From: Zeus faber
Taxonomy: Eukaryota > Chordata > Actinopteri > Zeiformes > Zeidae
Assembly: GCA_960531495.1 (NCBI GenBank)
Contig: OY482846.1
Location: 38,502,091 to 38,566,090, forward strand
Direction of reading: 5' to 3'
Length of the DNA stretch: 64,000 bases
The translations under genes and the position numbers were made by a program. The notes beneath the pieces are model-generated. The model saw only the letters and a list, made by a program, of their open reading frames with translations. It was not told where the DNA came from and ran no database searches. Below, in pieces: positions 46,845 to 57,156 of the stretch (within the stretch, counting starts at the first letter, position 1; each line of letters starts with the position of its first letter).

Positions 46845-47360
46845 ATACACAGCGTATAGTTTATTCATTTTAGGTATGTGTTACAATTTTTTGTTTTTTG
46901 TGAATTGCATCTACATAATGTAGTTACGTTCATGTAATTCCACGAATCAAACTGTCATGGCCTTACGTATAAAGCATTCTCATTTCAACCAGACGTCAAC
47001 TCTTGATTTTAATTTTAAAAGTGATATAATTTGTGATGTTCTAAATAACAGCTCTAAAATTGCTGAGCTAACAGTCCTAATTTTGTTTGTAAGTTGTAAA
47101 GTAGAGTCATTTGGAAATGTGGACAAGAAATGACAAGACAAGTCAGACAATTGTTTTATCAAACAGTTAATAATCAATACACGGGGTCCAGTTTATTCGT
47201 TTTAGTCATGTGTTACATTTTTCGTTTTTTGTGTAATGCAGTGAAATATACTGAACTTCTAAACATAATATAGTTACGTCCATGTAATTTCATGAATCCA
47301 ACTTTCATGGCATTATGTATGAAGCATTTCCATTTCAACCAGACATCAACTAAGATTTTA
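46845..47360. repeat. Diverged tandem duplication, period about 331 bp
   Basis: CAATACACAGCGTATAGTTT (46,845) corresponds to CAATACACGGGGTCCAGTTT (47,176). Later matches are ATAGTTACGT(C/T)CATGTAATT-like blocks and CATTTCAACCAGAC(G/A)TCAAC at about 46,982 and 47,330. Two copies have diverged by substitutions and indels. No coding sequence is visible. Confidence 0.75.
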
Positions 47361-47870
47361 AAGATCCAAGATTAAAGAGGTTTATTTGTCACATACATAT
47401 ACACATACCTTCATACATATATGCAGTGAAATGTCTTTGCAAAGCACCCGGAGATTATGCACGACTGTTTCTAAACCAAACCTAATAGCTAACCTAATTC
47501 CTACCAAGCAACTAACTGAAACTAACTGATCCCTAAAACATAATGCAGTGAATAGAATCATATAAATAAATTGATTAAAAATGAAATAAGACTCAAAAAG
47601 ATAATACAAAGTGGGGGTACAAAATAGAAGTCAAGGGAATAGTTATGTATATGGGTTAGGCTATTTGTATATACAGATATGTACAGGAAAGTGCATGTGA
47701 ATATAGTGTGTATGGAGATATACAGTACTGTATACAACTGTACGACACAGCAATACAGTAACATCAAACAGAACAGCAATACAGCGCAGTATGCAGTAAC
47801 ATAGAACAGTGATACAGTATGCAGTACAGTATGCTACATACAGTACAGTAAGAATTGGCAAAAATGGAAA
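47347..47870 (-). mobile_element. LINE-type 3' tail (family C), copy 4
   Basis: Read on the minus strand it ends in the CACTGCATATATGTATG block and AATCTTGGATCTT tail. It extends about 500 bp and includes ATAAGACTCAAAAAGATAAT and AAAGTGGGGGTACAAAATAG, both also found in copy 5 inside the Rex1-like LINE. Confidence 0.7.
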
Positions 47871-48239
47871 AATGATAATGGAAAAACATTGAAAGTTTTT
47901 CTATTTGTGCTATTTTCACAGTATTTTTCTTCAGTACTTTATTAAATATTGTAACAGACCTTGACCAGACAGACCTTAACTGTTTTTTTGGACAATGGCT
48001 TCTTTATTGTCTTACACTTTTGGCTATTTTTCGGCATCTATAACAATAACAAAAACAACTTTTGTTATTACTTTTCATAACAATAACAATAATAATAATA
48101 ATTACATTTCATTTCAGAAATATATAAATGCATGTTAATTGTAATTATTTCTTTATTGTATTTTTTCTGTTAATAATGTACAATTTGAAAATTCAGTTTA
48201 ATCGATGACTTGTCTGTATTGTAATGCAGACAACGTGTA
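47871..48239. other. Unassigned AT-rich spacer
   Basis: AT-rich DNA with AATAATAAT words near 48,085; nothing else is recognised. Confidence 0.4.
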
Positions 48240-48403
48240 TGTAACTTTAACAGTAATCAGAACCAGAATCATCTTTTTTCGCCAAGTATGTTCACATACA
48301 TACAAGGTATTTTACTCCGTTTTTTTTCCTTACTCTCAATGTACAAACATGGACTACACATACAGGTGAAACAAAAACAAAGAACTAAACATAAATATTT
48401 AAC

Positions 48404-48439
<36 letters not shown>

Positions 48440-49262
48440 TATATGTAGATGTATATAAAATAATATACTGTTTATATATATAAACATCAGCTACAGAGTT
48501 GTAGCATGAAGGCAATAATGCAATGGTGCAGAGTGCAAAGATGAATATATATGGAATGATGAATAAGTTACTTTATATACATGAGGTCGGTAATATGACA
48601 TTATATGCGTATATACAATGTACAGTATATACACCGTGTTTTATTTTATATTGACAATGACAATATGTTGAAAACTGTTTAGCCTCCCAAATATATTATT
48701 TAGAATTTGAATGTACAGTGAGTGTGCAGTGTTACATGTTTATTGCACAGGGATTGTCTCTGACACTGTGCGCCTGGTTTAAGGGTTCATCAGAGTGACA
48801 GCCTGTGGGAAGAAGCTGTTCTTGTGTCTGGTTGTTTTGCCGTACCGTGTTCTGTAGCGCCTACCAGAGGGGAGGAGTTGGAACAGGTTATATCGAGGGT
48901 GTGATGGGTCTGCAGTGATGTTTCCTGCACGTTTCCTGACTCCGGACATGTAAACGTCCTGAATGGAGGGCAGGTTGGCACTAATGATTTTCTCTGCAGC
49001 CCTGACAGTCCTTTGTAGTCTGTTCCTGTCCTGATTGGTGGCCAAACCAAACCAGACAGTGATGGAGGTGCAGAGGACTAGATGATTGCAGTGTAGAACT
49101 GGATCAGCAGCTCCTGAGGCAGGTTAAACTTCCTGAGCTGGCACAGGAAGTAAATCCACTGCTGGGCCTTTTTGATGACCGTGTCGATGTTGGGTGTCCA
49201 CTTTAGGTCCTGGGAGATTGTGGATCCCAGAAACCCAAAGGATTTGACAGCAGACCCAGCGC
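48240..49262 (-). pseudogene. Rex1-like LINE, 3' end and C-terminal reverse transcriptase region
   Basis: On the minus strand, coding sequence from 49,262 includes FLGSTISQDLKW, KKAQQ, LRKFNLPQELLIQFYTA, then NRLQRTVRAAEKI, SGVRKRAGNITADPSHP and LLPSGRRYRT, ending in NSFFPQAVTLMNP near 48,781. This is the typical C-terminal region of Rex1-type (jockey superfamily) reverse transcriptases in fish. A stop and frameshift lie near 49,085. The 3' UTR runs to GATTCTGGTTCTGATTACTG near 48,245, a GATTCTG-type tail. A TA tract (48,407-48,436) is inside the UTR. Confidence 0.85.
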
Positions 49263-49264
49263 TC

Positions 49265-49425
49265 TTAAGTATAATTCTTACCTAGCTAACTAACTGAAAC
49301 TAACTGAATTCGTAAACGTAATGCAGTTAGTGAAAAGAATAATATGAATAAAATGAAATAAAAATGAAATAAGACTCAAAATGATAATTCAAAGTGGGGG
49401 TACAAAATAGAACGGAATAGAGTTA
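49265..49425 (-). mobile_element. LINE-type tail fragment (family C), copy 5, inside the Rex1-like LINE
   Basis: TAACTGAAACTAACTGAA, ATAAGACTCAAAATGATAAT and AAAGTGGGGGTACAAAATAG match copy 4 at 47,505-47,620. The fragment has neither its own tail nor its 5' part. It separates two Rex1 coding pieces; the catalytic FADD-type region expected between them is missing, so the event involved a deletion. Confidence 0.65.
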
Positions 49426-49429
49426 TGTA

Positions 49430-49524
49430 ATCAGGTGGTGCAGTCGTTGGTGTAGAGGGAGAAGAGGAGAGGGCAGAGCACACAACCTTGGGTGGTGCCA
49501 GTGCTCATTGTCCGGGTGCTGGAT
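49430..49524 (-). pseudogene. Rex1-like reverse transcriptase palm fragment
   Basis: The minus-strand frame reads SSTRTMSTGTTQGCVLCP followed by LLFSLYTNDCTT, the QG..LSPLLF-type palm motif of non-LTR reverse transcriptases. It is a short isolated piece of the same LINE as the blocks at 48.2-49.3 and 53.6-54.2 kb. Confidence 0.85.
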
Positions 49525-52355
49525 TTGTTTTTTTTCTCAGCCTCACCTACACCTCCTCGCCTTAAACATGAAATCTTCTGTTCGCTGCTGATGTTTGGTG
49601 AGTCCGATCCACTCTGACATTAATGACTGTCACTCTGCTCTACAAATTACTGTACTTATAAACTATAGACCGAAATTACGTAACTTCCCTGTAACATACT
49701 GGAATCTAAACAATTTACTACCGGTTCGGACTCAAACTCTTAGTATCCCGCAAAGCCATGCACCCAAAACAATAAAAATGTCTCTATTAAACGTAAGGTC
49801 ACGAACTAACGAGTAATTTTTAGTTAATGAGCTTAAAGTACTCATAACCTGGATTTCGTTCTATTAACTGAGACCTGGCTGCATAGAAATGTCTCAGTCC
49901 CACTCACTGAGACAGCACCTCCTAATTTCAAGTTCATCCAAACCACTAGAGCTGACCAGAGAGGCGGTGAAATAGCTTTTAATTTTCTGAGCTACTGTAC
50001 AAGGTCTCCACTGATTATGATTGTGTAAATATCTCAGGTGATTTTAATATTCATGTTGACAATCAAACAGACCCAGATGCTCGACACTTCATTAGCCTAT
50101 TAGTAAGGTTGTTAGCTCAAGTCTCGCCATCCCTACAACAAGGCAGCACAAGAGATGTTACAGTCGATCCCTGACGACTTGTCCAAGGACGCCTGGTTGG
50201 CAGCATCCTGGAGACAATCGTGGGAGACAGCTGCGCCCTCCCGCATCCAACAATACATCCGGGACCCAGGAGGAGGTGTAAAAGGAGAAGACATGCCACG
50301 CCACCTGTGGACCTCGCTGAACCGCCTACGTACTGGCGTCGGATGCTTCACGTCATCTCTAAAGAAGTGGGGCCTATCCGACAGTGCGTCATGCGAGTGT
50401 GGCGAACCTGAACAGACTGCCGAGCACATAATCACTAGCTGCCCCCTATACAGCCCACCCTCAGAAGCTGGCCTTTTTGACCTAGTACTGGAGACGAGGG
50501 CGTGGCTACATGACACTGAGTTGGCCATCTGATGATATACGAAAGAAGAAGAAGCCTAATAGAGGCATTTGACCTCACTCAGCGCGTTTCTGGACCCACC
50601 CACAATAAGGGGCATACTCTAGACTTAGTCATATCAAAAGGACTAAATATCACTGTACCCTATGTCATGGATGTTGCTATTTCAGATCACTGTTGCATTT
50701 TCTTTGACGTGTCTGCTCTTCCTGTAAAACAGAGGAGTACCCGAACAATTAAAAAACATATCATTAACAATAATACCATTGAAACCTTTAAGAGAATTGT
50801 AAATTAGTTACCGCTGTTCAAGGGATCATCAACTGAGGATCCTGTGAACAACTTCAACTCCAAAATACAAAATATCATTGATAAGATTGCACCTGTTAAA
50901 ACTAAAAACCTACCCTTCAGTTCCCTAGTAATATGATTTCTGCCATGTCTCCTTTCGTCCCCTTAGACATAAAATAACTGGACGATATTGTTGGTCAACT
51001 CAGGTCCTCCACCTGCTGCTTGGACCCCCTCCCTACCACATTTTTCAAAACAGTTTTTAACTGCCTAGCACATGAGGTATTAGAAATTTTAGACGGCTCT
51101 CTTCAATCAGGTATACTCCCTGCAGCATTTAAAACAGCTGTCATTAAACCACTCCTGAAGAAGAGCAATCTCGATGCAACAGTTATTGCCGACTAAATGC
51201 CCATTTCCAACCTGCCATTCCTCAAAAAAATACTTGAAAAAACAGTTTACCTTCAGCTTAACAACTTTCTAACCTCAAACAGCCTTTTAGACACCTATCA
51301 ATCTGGCTTTCGACCTCACTATAGCACAGAAACAGCACTTTAATATTAAAGTTCTGAACGATCTACACATAAACACTGATGCAAAATAATTGTCTGTTCT
51401 TCTGCTCCTGGATCTCAGTGCTGCCTTCTACACTGTTGACCATCAGATTTTAATAGCAAGATTCAAAACCTACCTACAGGACAGGCAGTTCTTTGTGTTC
51501 ATTGGAGATTTTGTGTCAAACAAAGTGGAAATTGTATGTGGAGGGCACCAAGGTTAGATTCTGGGACCATTATTGTTTAACCTCTATATGTTTACACTGG
51601 CACATATTGTAAAGAAACATAAAATAAATTACCGTAATTATGCAGATGATTCACAACTGTACATATCCCTATCTCCTGATGACCTACTCCCCATACACTC
51701 CCTCACTCAGTGTTTTTATGATATTAATGCATTGATGTCAAAGAACTTTTTACAACTGAACAAAGACAAACAGAAATACTCATCTTTGGTGCAAAGGCTC
51801 AAAGACAGAAGATTGCAGCTCATCTTAGTTCTCTCTCCCTGGAGAGCAAGAATGAAGCCAAAAATCTGGGTGTAATCATAGACGGCGATCTAAATTTTCA
51901 GAGCCATATAAATCAAATCACAAAATCAGCCTTCTACCATCTAAAAAAAACATTTCAAAATTAAGAGGCTTCCTGTCAAAAGCAGACTCCGAAAAATTAA
52001 TCCGTGCATTCATAACGAGTAAATTGGACTACCGTAATGGTCTATTCACCGGCCTCCCGAAATCAGCTATGCAGCGGCTACAGTTAATCCAAAATGCGGC
52101 TGCACGCATTCTCACTGGGACAAAAAAGTTTGAACATATCACACCTGTTCTTAGATCTCTACATTGGCTCCCGGTCAAAACTAGAAAACTATTCTGCTAC
52201 TTGTATATAAAGCTATAAATGGCCTTGCACCTCAGTATATAAAATAAATACTAATTTTACACGAACCAGCAAGAACTCTCAGGTCAACAAGCAGTGGTCT
52301 TTTAACTATCCCCCGCACCAACTCTAAAGCAGGAGAAGCTGCTTTTGTATCTGAT
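49525..52355 (+). pseudogene. L2-like LINE, plus strand, decayed
   Basis: Endonuclease pieces are seen first: MSLLNVRSRTNE (49,779-49,814), LLTETWLH (about 49,861), SGDFNIHV (about 50,034). Reverse transcriptase motifs follow: LLDLSAAF (51,405-51,425), an ILGPLLFNLYMF block (51,558-51,595) and YADDSQLYISLSPDD (51,639-51,683). The C-terminal LDYRNGLFTGLP, QNAAARILTGT and ITPVLRSLHWLPV (52,027-52,180) are typical of L2-clade LINEs. Many stops and frameshifts make it inactive. It lies in opposite orientation within the Rex1-like LINE. Confidence 0.85.
50104..50552 (+). mobile_element. 5'-truncated I/Nimb-like LINE inserted in the L2-like LINE
   Basis: A frame of 125 codons (50,155-50,532) contains LNRLRTGVGCFTSSLKKWGL and CECGEPEQTAEHI, then ITSCPLY, the Cys/His-rich C-terminal motif of I/Nimb-type LINEs. 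The 3' end has a GAAGAAGAAG tail. Flanks AGCCTATTAG (50,094-50,103) and AGCCTAATAG (50,553-50,562) form a 10-bp target duplication with one mismatch. Its coding frame is open, so it is younger than the host LINE. Confidence 0.8.
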
Positions 52356-53590
52356 TTCTGGTTCCGGTGAGAGCTACCACTTCCGGTTCCAGTGATGTTT
52401 TCACTTGTGCGGTGTTGCTGCTACTATTGCTGCTGCTGTTTTCTGTTCCTGCTATTGTTTCTGCTGGTATTGTCATTGCTGCTGCTGACATTATACCTAA
52501 AGTTAACCATCCTCCGTGACTGGATTTAGATGAGATGGTGCACACAGTTGAATTCTCAGTGTCTGGTGAGGGCTGCCACTTCCGGTTCGGTGACGTCTTC
52601 GCTTGTGCACTGTCGCTGCTGCTGTTGCTGCTGTTTTTGCAGCTGCTATTGTTGCTGCTGGTACAGTAGCCGCTAGTGTTGTCATTGCTGCTGGTGGTGT
52701 TGTTGGTGCTGCTAACCTTATACCTTAACTGGTGTTGTCGTTGCCGCTGCTAACCTTATACCTAAACTTAACCATCTCTGACCTTATTCCTTCACCTAAT
52801 CATCTAGAACATTATACCTAAACATAACAATCCCTAGACTTATACCTAAACTTAACCATCTCTCACCTTATACCCTAATTTAATTTAACTTTGTACCTCA
52901 ACTCAACATCTCTAACATCTCTAACCTGAGTGACTTTTCCGGTTCCGGTGAGAGCTACCACTCCCGGTTACGGTGAGGCCTTTACATGTGCGTTGCTGCT
53001 GTTGCTCCTGCTTGGTTTTGCTGTTGTCGCTCCTGGTGTTGATGTTACTGCTATTTTTGTTGCTGTGGTTGTTTTTGTTGTGATATTACACTTAGAGGAT
53101 CATAAGAAGGGTGTGTTTTTGGAGAGAGAGTCAAAAGGATCTGTCTGTTTGGAAATTTGACCTGTAATTTAGGAACGCTAATTAAAGGACCGTGACTGAA
53201 TTAAGATAAGATGGTGCACACAGTTGAAATTTCCGATTCCGGTGTGTGCTACTACTTCCGGTTCCAGTGACGTCTTTGCTGTGCTTTACTTTGTTGAGAT
53301 GAGATGGTACACACTATTGACTCAATACAGATGAGAAGATTTCTGGTTCCGGTGAGAGCTACCACTTCCGGTCGCGGTGACACTGTTGCTGTTTTTGTTG
53401 CTGCTGTTGTCTGCTGCTGGTATTGACACTGCTGGTGTTGTCGTTGCTGCTGCTGCTGCTGGTGATTTTGTTGGTGCCGCTAACCTTATACCTTAACTGG
53501 TGTTGTCGTTGCTGCTGCTAACCTTATACCTAAACTTAACTCTCGCTTACCTTACACCTCAACCTAACCATCTCTAACCTGAGTGACCTT
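52356..53590. repeat. Degenerate long tandem array with ETS and CRE-like motifs
   Basis: Recurring blocks are GGTTCCGGTGAGAGCTACCA, ACTTCCGGTTCC with TGACGTC, AGATGGTGCACACAGTTGAA, TTGCTGCTGCTG-type triplets, and CTAACCTTATACC(T)TAA. The ACTTCCGG word occurs at 52,379, 52,578, 53,254 and 53,364, and a diverged copy lies near 52,968. TGACGTC occurs at 52,591 and 53,268. A piece of about 62 bp near 52,712 recurs almost unchanged near 53,483. It may be a LINE 5' UTR promoter array; this is inferred. Confidence 0.7.
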
Positions 53591-54195
53591 TCCAGTCAGC
53601 ACAGACTTTCAGGGAGGACGGAGACATGCTGTCTGGGCCCGGAGCCTTCCTGATCTTCTGTCTGTAGAAGAGCTGACTCACATCCTCTTCACAGATCCTG
53701 AGTGTAGGTGGGGAATCAGTGGGGAGGGGTGACAGGGGTGGCAGGCAGGGGGAGCAGATAAGTGTATGATGTTGCAGGAGCGAGTGAGGGCTGTGAATGT
53801 GGGCTTTTCAAACCTGCATTAAAACCCATTCTGGTTGTTGGCCAGTTGAAGGTTCTCTACAGTGTTAGCCGATGGTTTCCTGTAGTTGTTGAGTTCCTGC
53901 AGGCCTCTCCACAAAGAGCTGGGTCATTGGCTGAAAACCTGTTTTTCAGCTTATCAGAGTAGCACTTCTTTGCCACTCTGATCTCCATTGTCAGTGTGTT
54001 TCTGGCCTTGTTGTACAGGATCCTGTCCCCACTTCTGTCGTCCCCCTCCTTAACCTGACGAAGCTGCCTGAGATGTGCAGTAAACAAGGGTTAATTGTTG
54101 TTGTATGTGCAGAAGGTTTAAGTCGCCACACACATGTCCCCCCAAAAAAACAATCCAATCGGTGCAGTCAAAGCAGGCCTTTAACTCCAGCTTTC
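53591..54195 (-). pseudogene. Rex1-like LINE, region upstream of the reverse transcriptase palm
   Basis: Minus-strand reading gives KACFDCTDWIVF near 54,160-54,190, then FTAHLRQLRQVKEGDDRSGD (54,085-54,025), KARNTLTMEIRVAKKCYSDK, and RKAPGPDSMSPSSLKVCAD (near 53,640-53,595). APGPD is a conserved motif before the palm of non-LTR reverse transcriptases. Coding between this and the QGCVL motif is missing. The endonuclease part is not found upstream. Confidence 0.85.
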
Positions 54196-55015
54196 CCTCG
54201 TTGGCATTAAAATTATTATGGAAGAATTTGTCAATACTACAAACACTTTCTGCCTTTTCATTAAAGCTTGTTAAGTTTAGGTGGAGGAAAATGTTTATAC
54301 GTGACGATTATTTAAAAAAAGTAATTTATTTTTTACTTTAAACTACATCTTGACATCGTTATAACTTACCTTGTTGCATCAAAGTACATCTGGAGAATCA
54401 GTGACAGTAGTTGACATTGTGTCTCGATTGATCTGGCGTCTATTTACGGTAACAGTCAAATTTACCTAATTTTATTGTTTACCTTTTTCCTTGGACATTT
54501 TCAGTAATTTATGTTTCCATGAAATACAAAGAGCGTTGTGGTATTTTTGTGAGTAATTGCACGGCCACTATTTTCTCCACACCTCACTGGATCTTGAACG
54601 CATCACTCAGTCCCACATTCCAGTGGTTTCAACTTGACGCATTGACAAGTTTTTGTGGACTACTTTTTTATTGTTTTTTTCAATAATCCGCCAGAGTAAT
54701 GGGGACCCCGGAGATATTATATCAGTTGAACAGATCTACTGACATCTACCAGGTAAGAAATTTATAAATACACACGCAAATCCATAGTTTGGTAACGTGA
54801 ACACCACAGGGTGGCCGAGTACACGCCACACACTGGACACTGTCCAAATGGACAATTCTCAATCAGAATCTGTACATTTATAATAAATAGTATGGAGATG
54901 TCATAAAGCTTCTTACTGTAAATCTCATCTTGTTCATTTTGTTTGTGAATAGTGCTGTCAGTTAACCAAGAGTATTATTAAGAGTAGTATTTTGTGTCAA
55001 AGTTGTTAAATTGTT
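54196..55015. other. Unassigned stretch
   Basis: AT-rich DNA, no recognised repeat or gene. Confidence 0.35.
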
Positions 55016-55400
55016 CACAAATATGTCCTCCTTATGTGGATCGATTTGGATGAAATTTAAACCACGAGATCCTTGTGACATACATGTTTAAACAACAACT
55101 TAAGCATGTTTGTAGGTTCTGCCGAAGTATGTCATCCAGATAGTTTTTGCCACGTTGGACATATTTCAGCGTGAAATGCATTGGACCTTGTCTGTGATAT
55201 AGATCAAATTTGGTCGGTTTTTCAGTCATTTCTGCTCCCTATGTGGAGCGATTTGGATGAAACTTGACCACGAGGTGTTTGTGACATACCACTTCAAAAT
55301 AGACATAAACGGTGTTCATGTGTACGCCCAAGTTTGTGTTCCAGATATCTTTAGATTTCAAATTTCCGAGAATTTTCCCCCGAACAATAGGGAACAAGAG
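55016..55400. repeat. Two tandem units of about 200 bp
   Basis: TCCT(T/-)ATGTGGATCGATTTGGATG-type sequence near 55,028 recurs as CCCTATGTGGAGCGATTTGGA near 55,238. ACCACGAGATCCTTGTGACATAC and ACCACGAGGTGTTTGTGACATAC also match. On the minus strand both units encode KFHPNRST, so the block is a repeat rather than a gene. Confidence 0.75.
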
Positions 55401-55445
55401 TAGGGTTTTAACAATAGGGTTAGAAAGAAACATAAAATAAATAGT

Positions 55446-55446
<1 letters not shown>

Positions 55447-55492
<46 letters not shown>

Positions 55493-55526
55493 TAATAATA
55501 ATAGTAATAATAATAATAATAATAAT
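55447..55526. repeat. (AAT)n microsatellite
   Basis: AAT repeat with single AAC and AGT interruptions. Confidence 0.95.
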
Positions 55527-56780
55527 TACCTTCATTGGTATAGCACCTTTCACACAAGAAATGCAACTCAAAGTGATTCACATTAATAGACCATCAAATA
55601 GTAACAATAAAAGCAAAGCAAACAAGCAAATGCATTTACAAAGTAGAATAATAAAAAAGAAAGAATAAGCTAATGATAGAAAATATACAAAATACCATTT
55701 AAAGAATAAAGAAAACAAGCAAAATTCATTAATTGAAAAAGTGTAAATATTATACTGATTTTCATATTTGGGGTCATCAACTGAGACCATGAAGGATCAC
55801 GATCGTTCCTCTGAGAATTATTTTCTTTTTTCAAATGATTTCTCTTGAATTACTGGTCATGAAGTCACTCAATTCTAAAACTCGCAAACTGTACTTTGGC
55901 ATGTCTAATTATATAAACCTGAACACTGTCACAAGAGCTGCCCACGCAAGTTCACACCATATCGTTACATTTTGCCAGACTTCCCACCTGTGCAGGCTCC
56001 TATATGGGAATCTGAAAATGGTGACAGAGTCAAACTGTGCATAGACATGGGGTTGCATAGGCCACAGGGTACCTTGACACTCTGTTCCTGCAAACACAAG
56101 CACCTGCTCATCCATTCCAAATAAACCCATCAATTTCCAGTCAACCAACATAATTCAATAGACATAAGACTGTAAATCTACCAGTCATGAGTCAAAACTT
56201 ACTTTCCCAGGAGGCCATTGATCTGAAGATAGTTAGTGTTATCGATAGTGTGGTTTGATAGAGTAGCCGGGTTAATTATGCTCGTTTAAAAGGGCAGTGT
56301 TGATTGTTTATTATAATGGTTATAATAAAACCCACAGTTGAAGAATGTTCTTGCCCTCTTCACGTTTAAAAAATTGAAATCATTATGGATGTTTTTTTCG
56401 AATGTCTTAGGTAAAACAGGACCATGCTATTGTTTGATAGTGGATGTTTTTTCTCCATAAACAAGTTGTTAAAAACCTATTAAGAATTAATCAATTATTC
56501 ATCAATTTATTATGACTGATAGGGTGTTTATGGATGCAAAATAGATTTGTGGTTGAAATATTGGTATAGGGACTAATAATGAGGTGACACTTAAGCTGGG
56601 TCAAAAAGAACTCAGCACATACTGTGACACTATATACAATATTAACAGTATGTAAGGGTAGTAGTAATACAAGACTCCACACAATTTGGTCGTAGCGAAG
56701 AAATCATTTAAATTTCTTGGGACTCTGGAGTCAATCCACCACAAGTGTTCCTTCCAGACTGTAACTGCAGGCATGGGCCT
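55527..56780. other. Unassigned stretch
   Basis: AT-rich DNA; small frames at 55,835-56,151 on both strands are unrecognised. Confidence 0.35.
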
Positions 56781-57156
56781 TCACTGGGACCCAACTCTTT
56801 AACGAAAAGAGCCAAGAGCGGTGAGTCGTGAGTCACACATGCACCTCAAGCCCTGCAGCGTGAGAGTGAATGAATCTTATACTCACAAACAGAAAATAAT
56901 TATTAAATTATGGATAAGGATTAAATTACTTTGAAAAATGGATGAAGGCATAATTCATATTGAATGTGATTTATTTACACTGAACATTCCACCTAAATAA
57001 ATCATTTTGATGGAATTGAATGATTCTTGGGAGAATTCCATTCACAACTCAGATACATACACTCATTATGCAAACTGAATCTAAGAAATGAAGTCAAAAA
57101 CGCAAACAAATCGAACAACCCAAATCTCCAAAAGGAACCAAACTTTTCATCACCAC
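56781..57156 (+). mobile_element. hAT-like MITE (family A)
   Basis: The left part has TCACTGGGACCCAACTCTTT and AAAAGAGCCAAGAG; the right end is AGGAACCAAACTTTTCATCACCA. Interior words GAGTCGTGAGTCACACATG and GTGGATTAAAT-like sequence resemble the 13.8 and 20.3 kb copies. It is noncoding and about 376 bp long. Confidence 0.6.
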
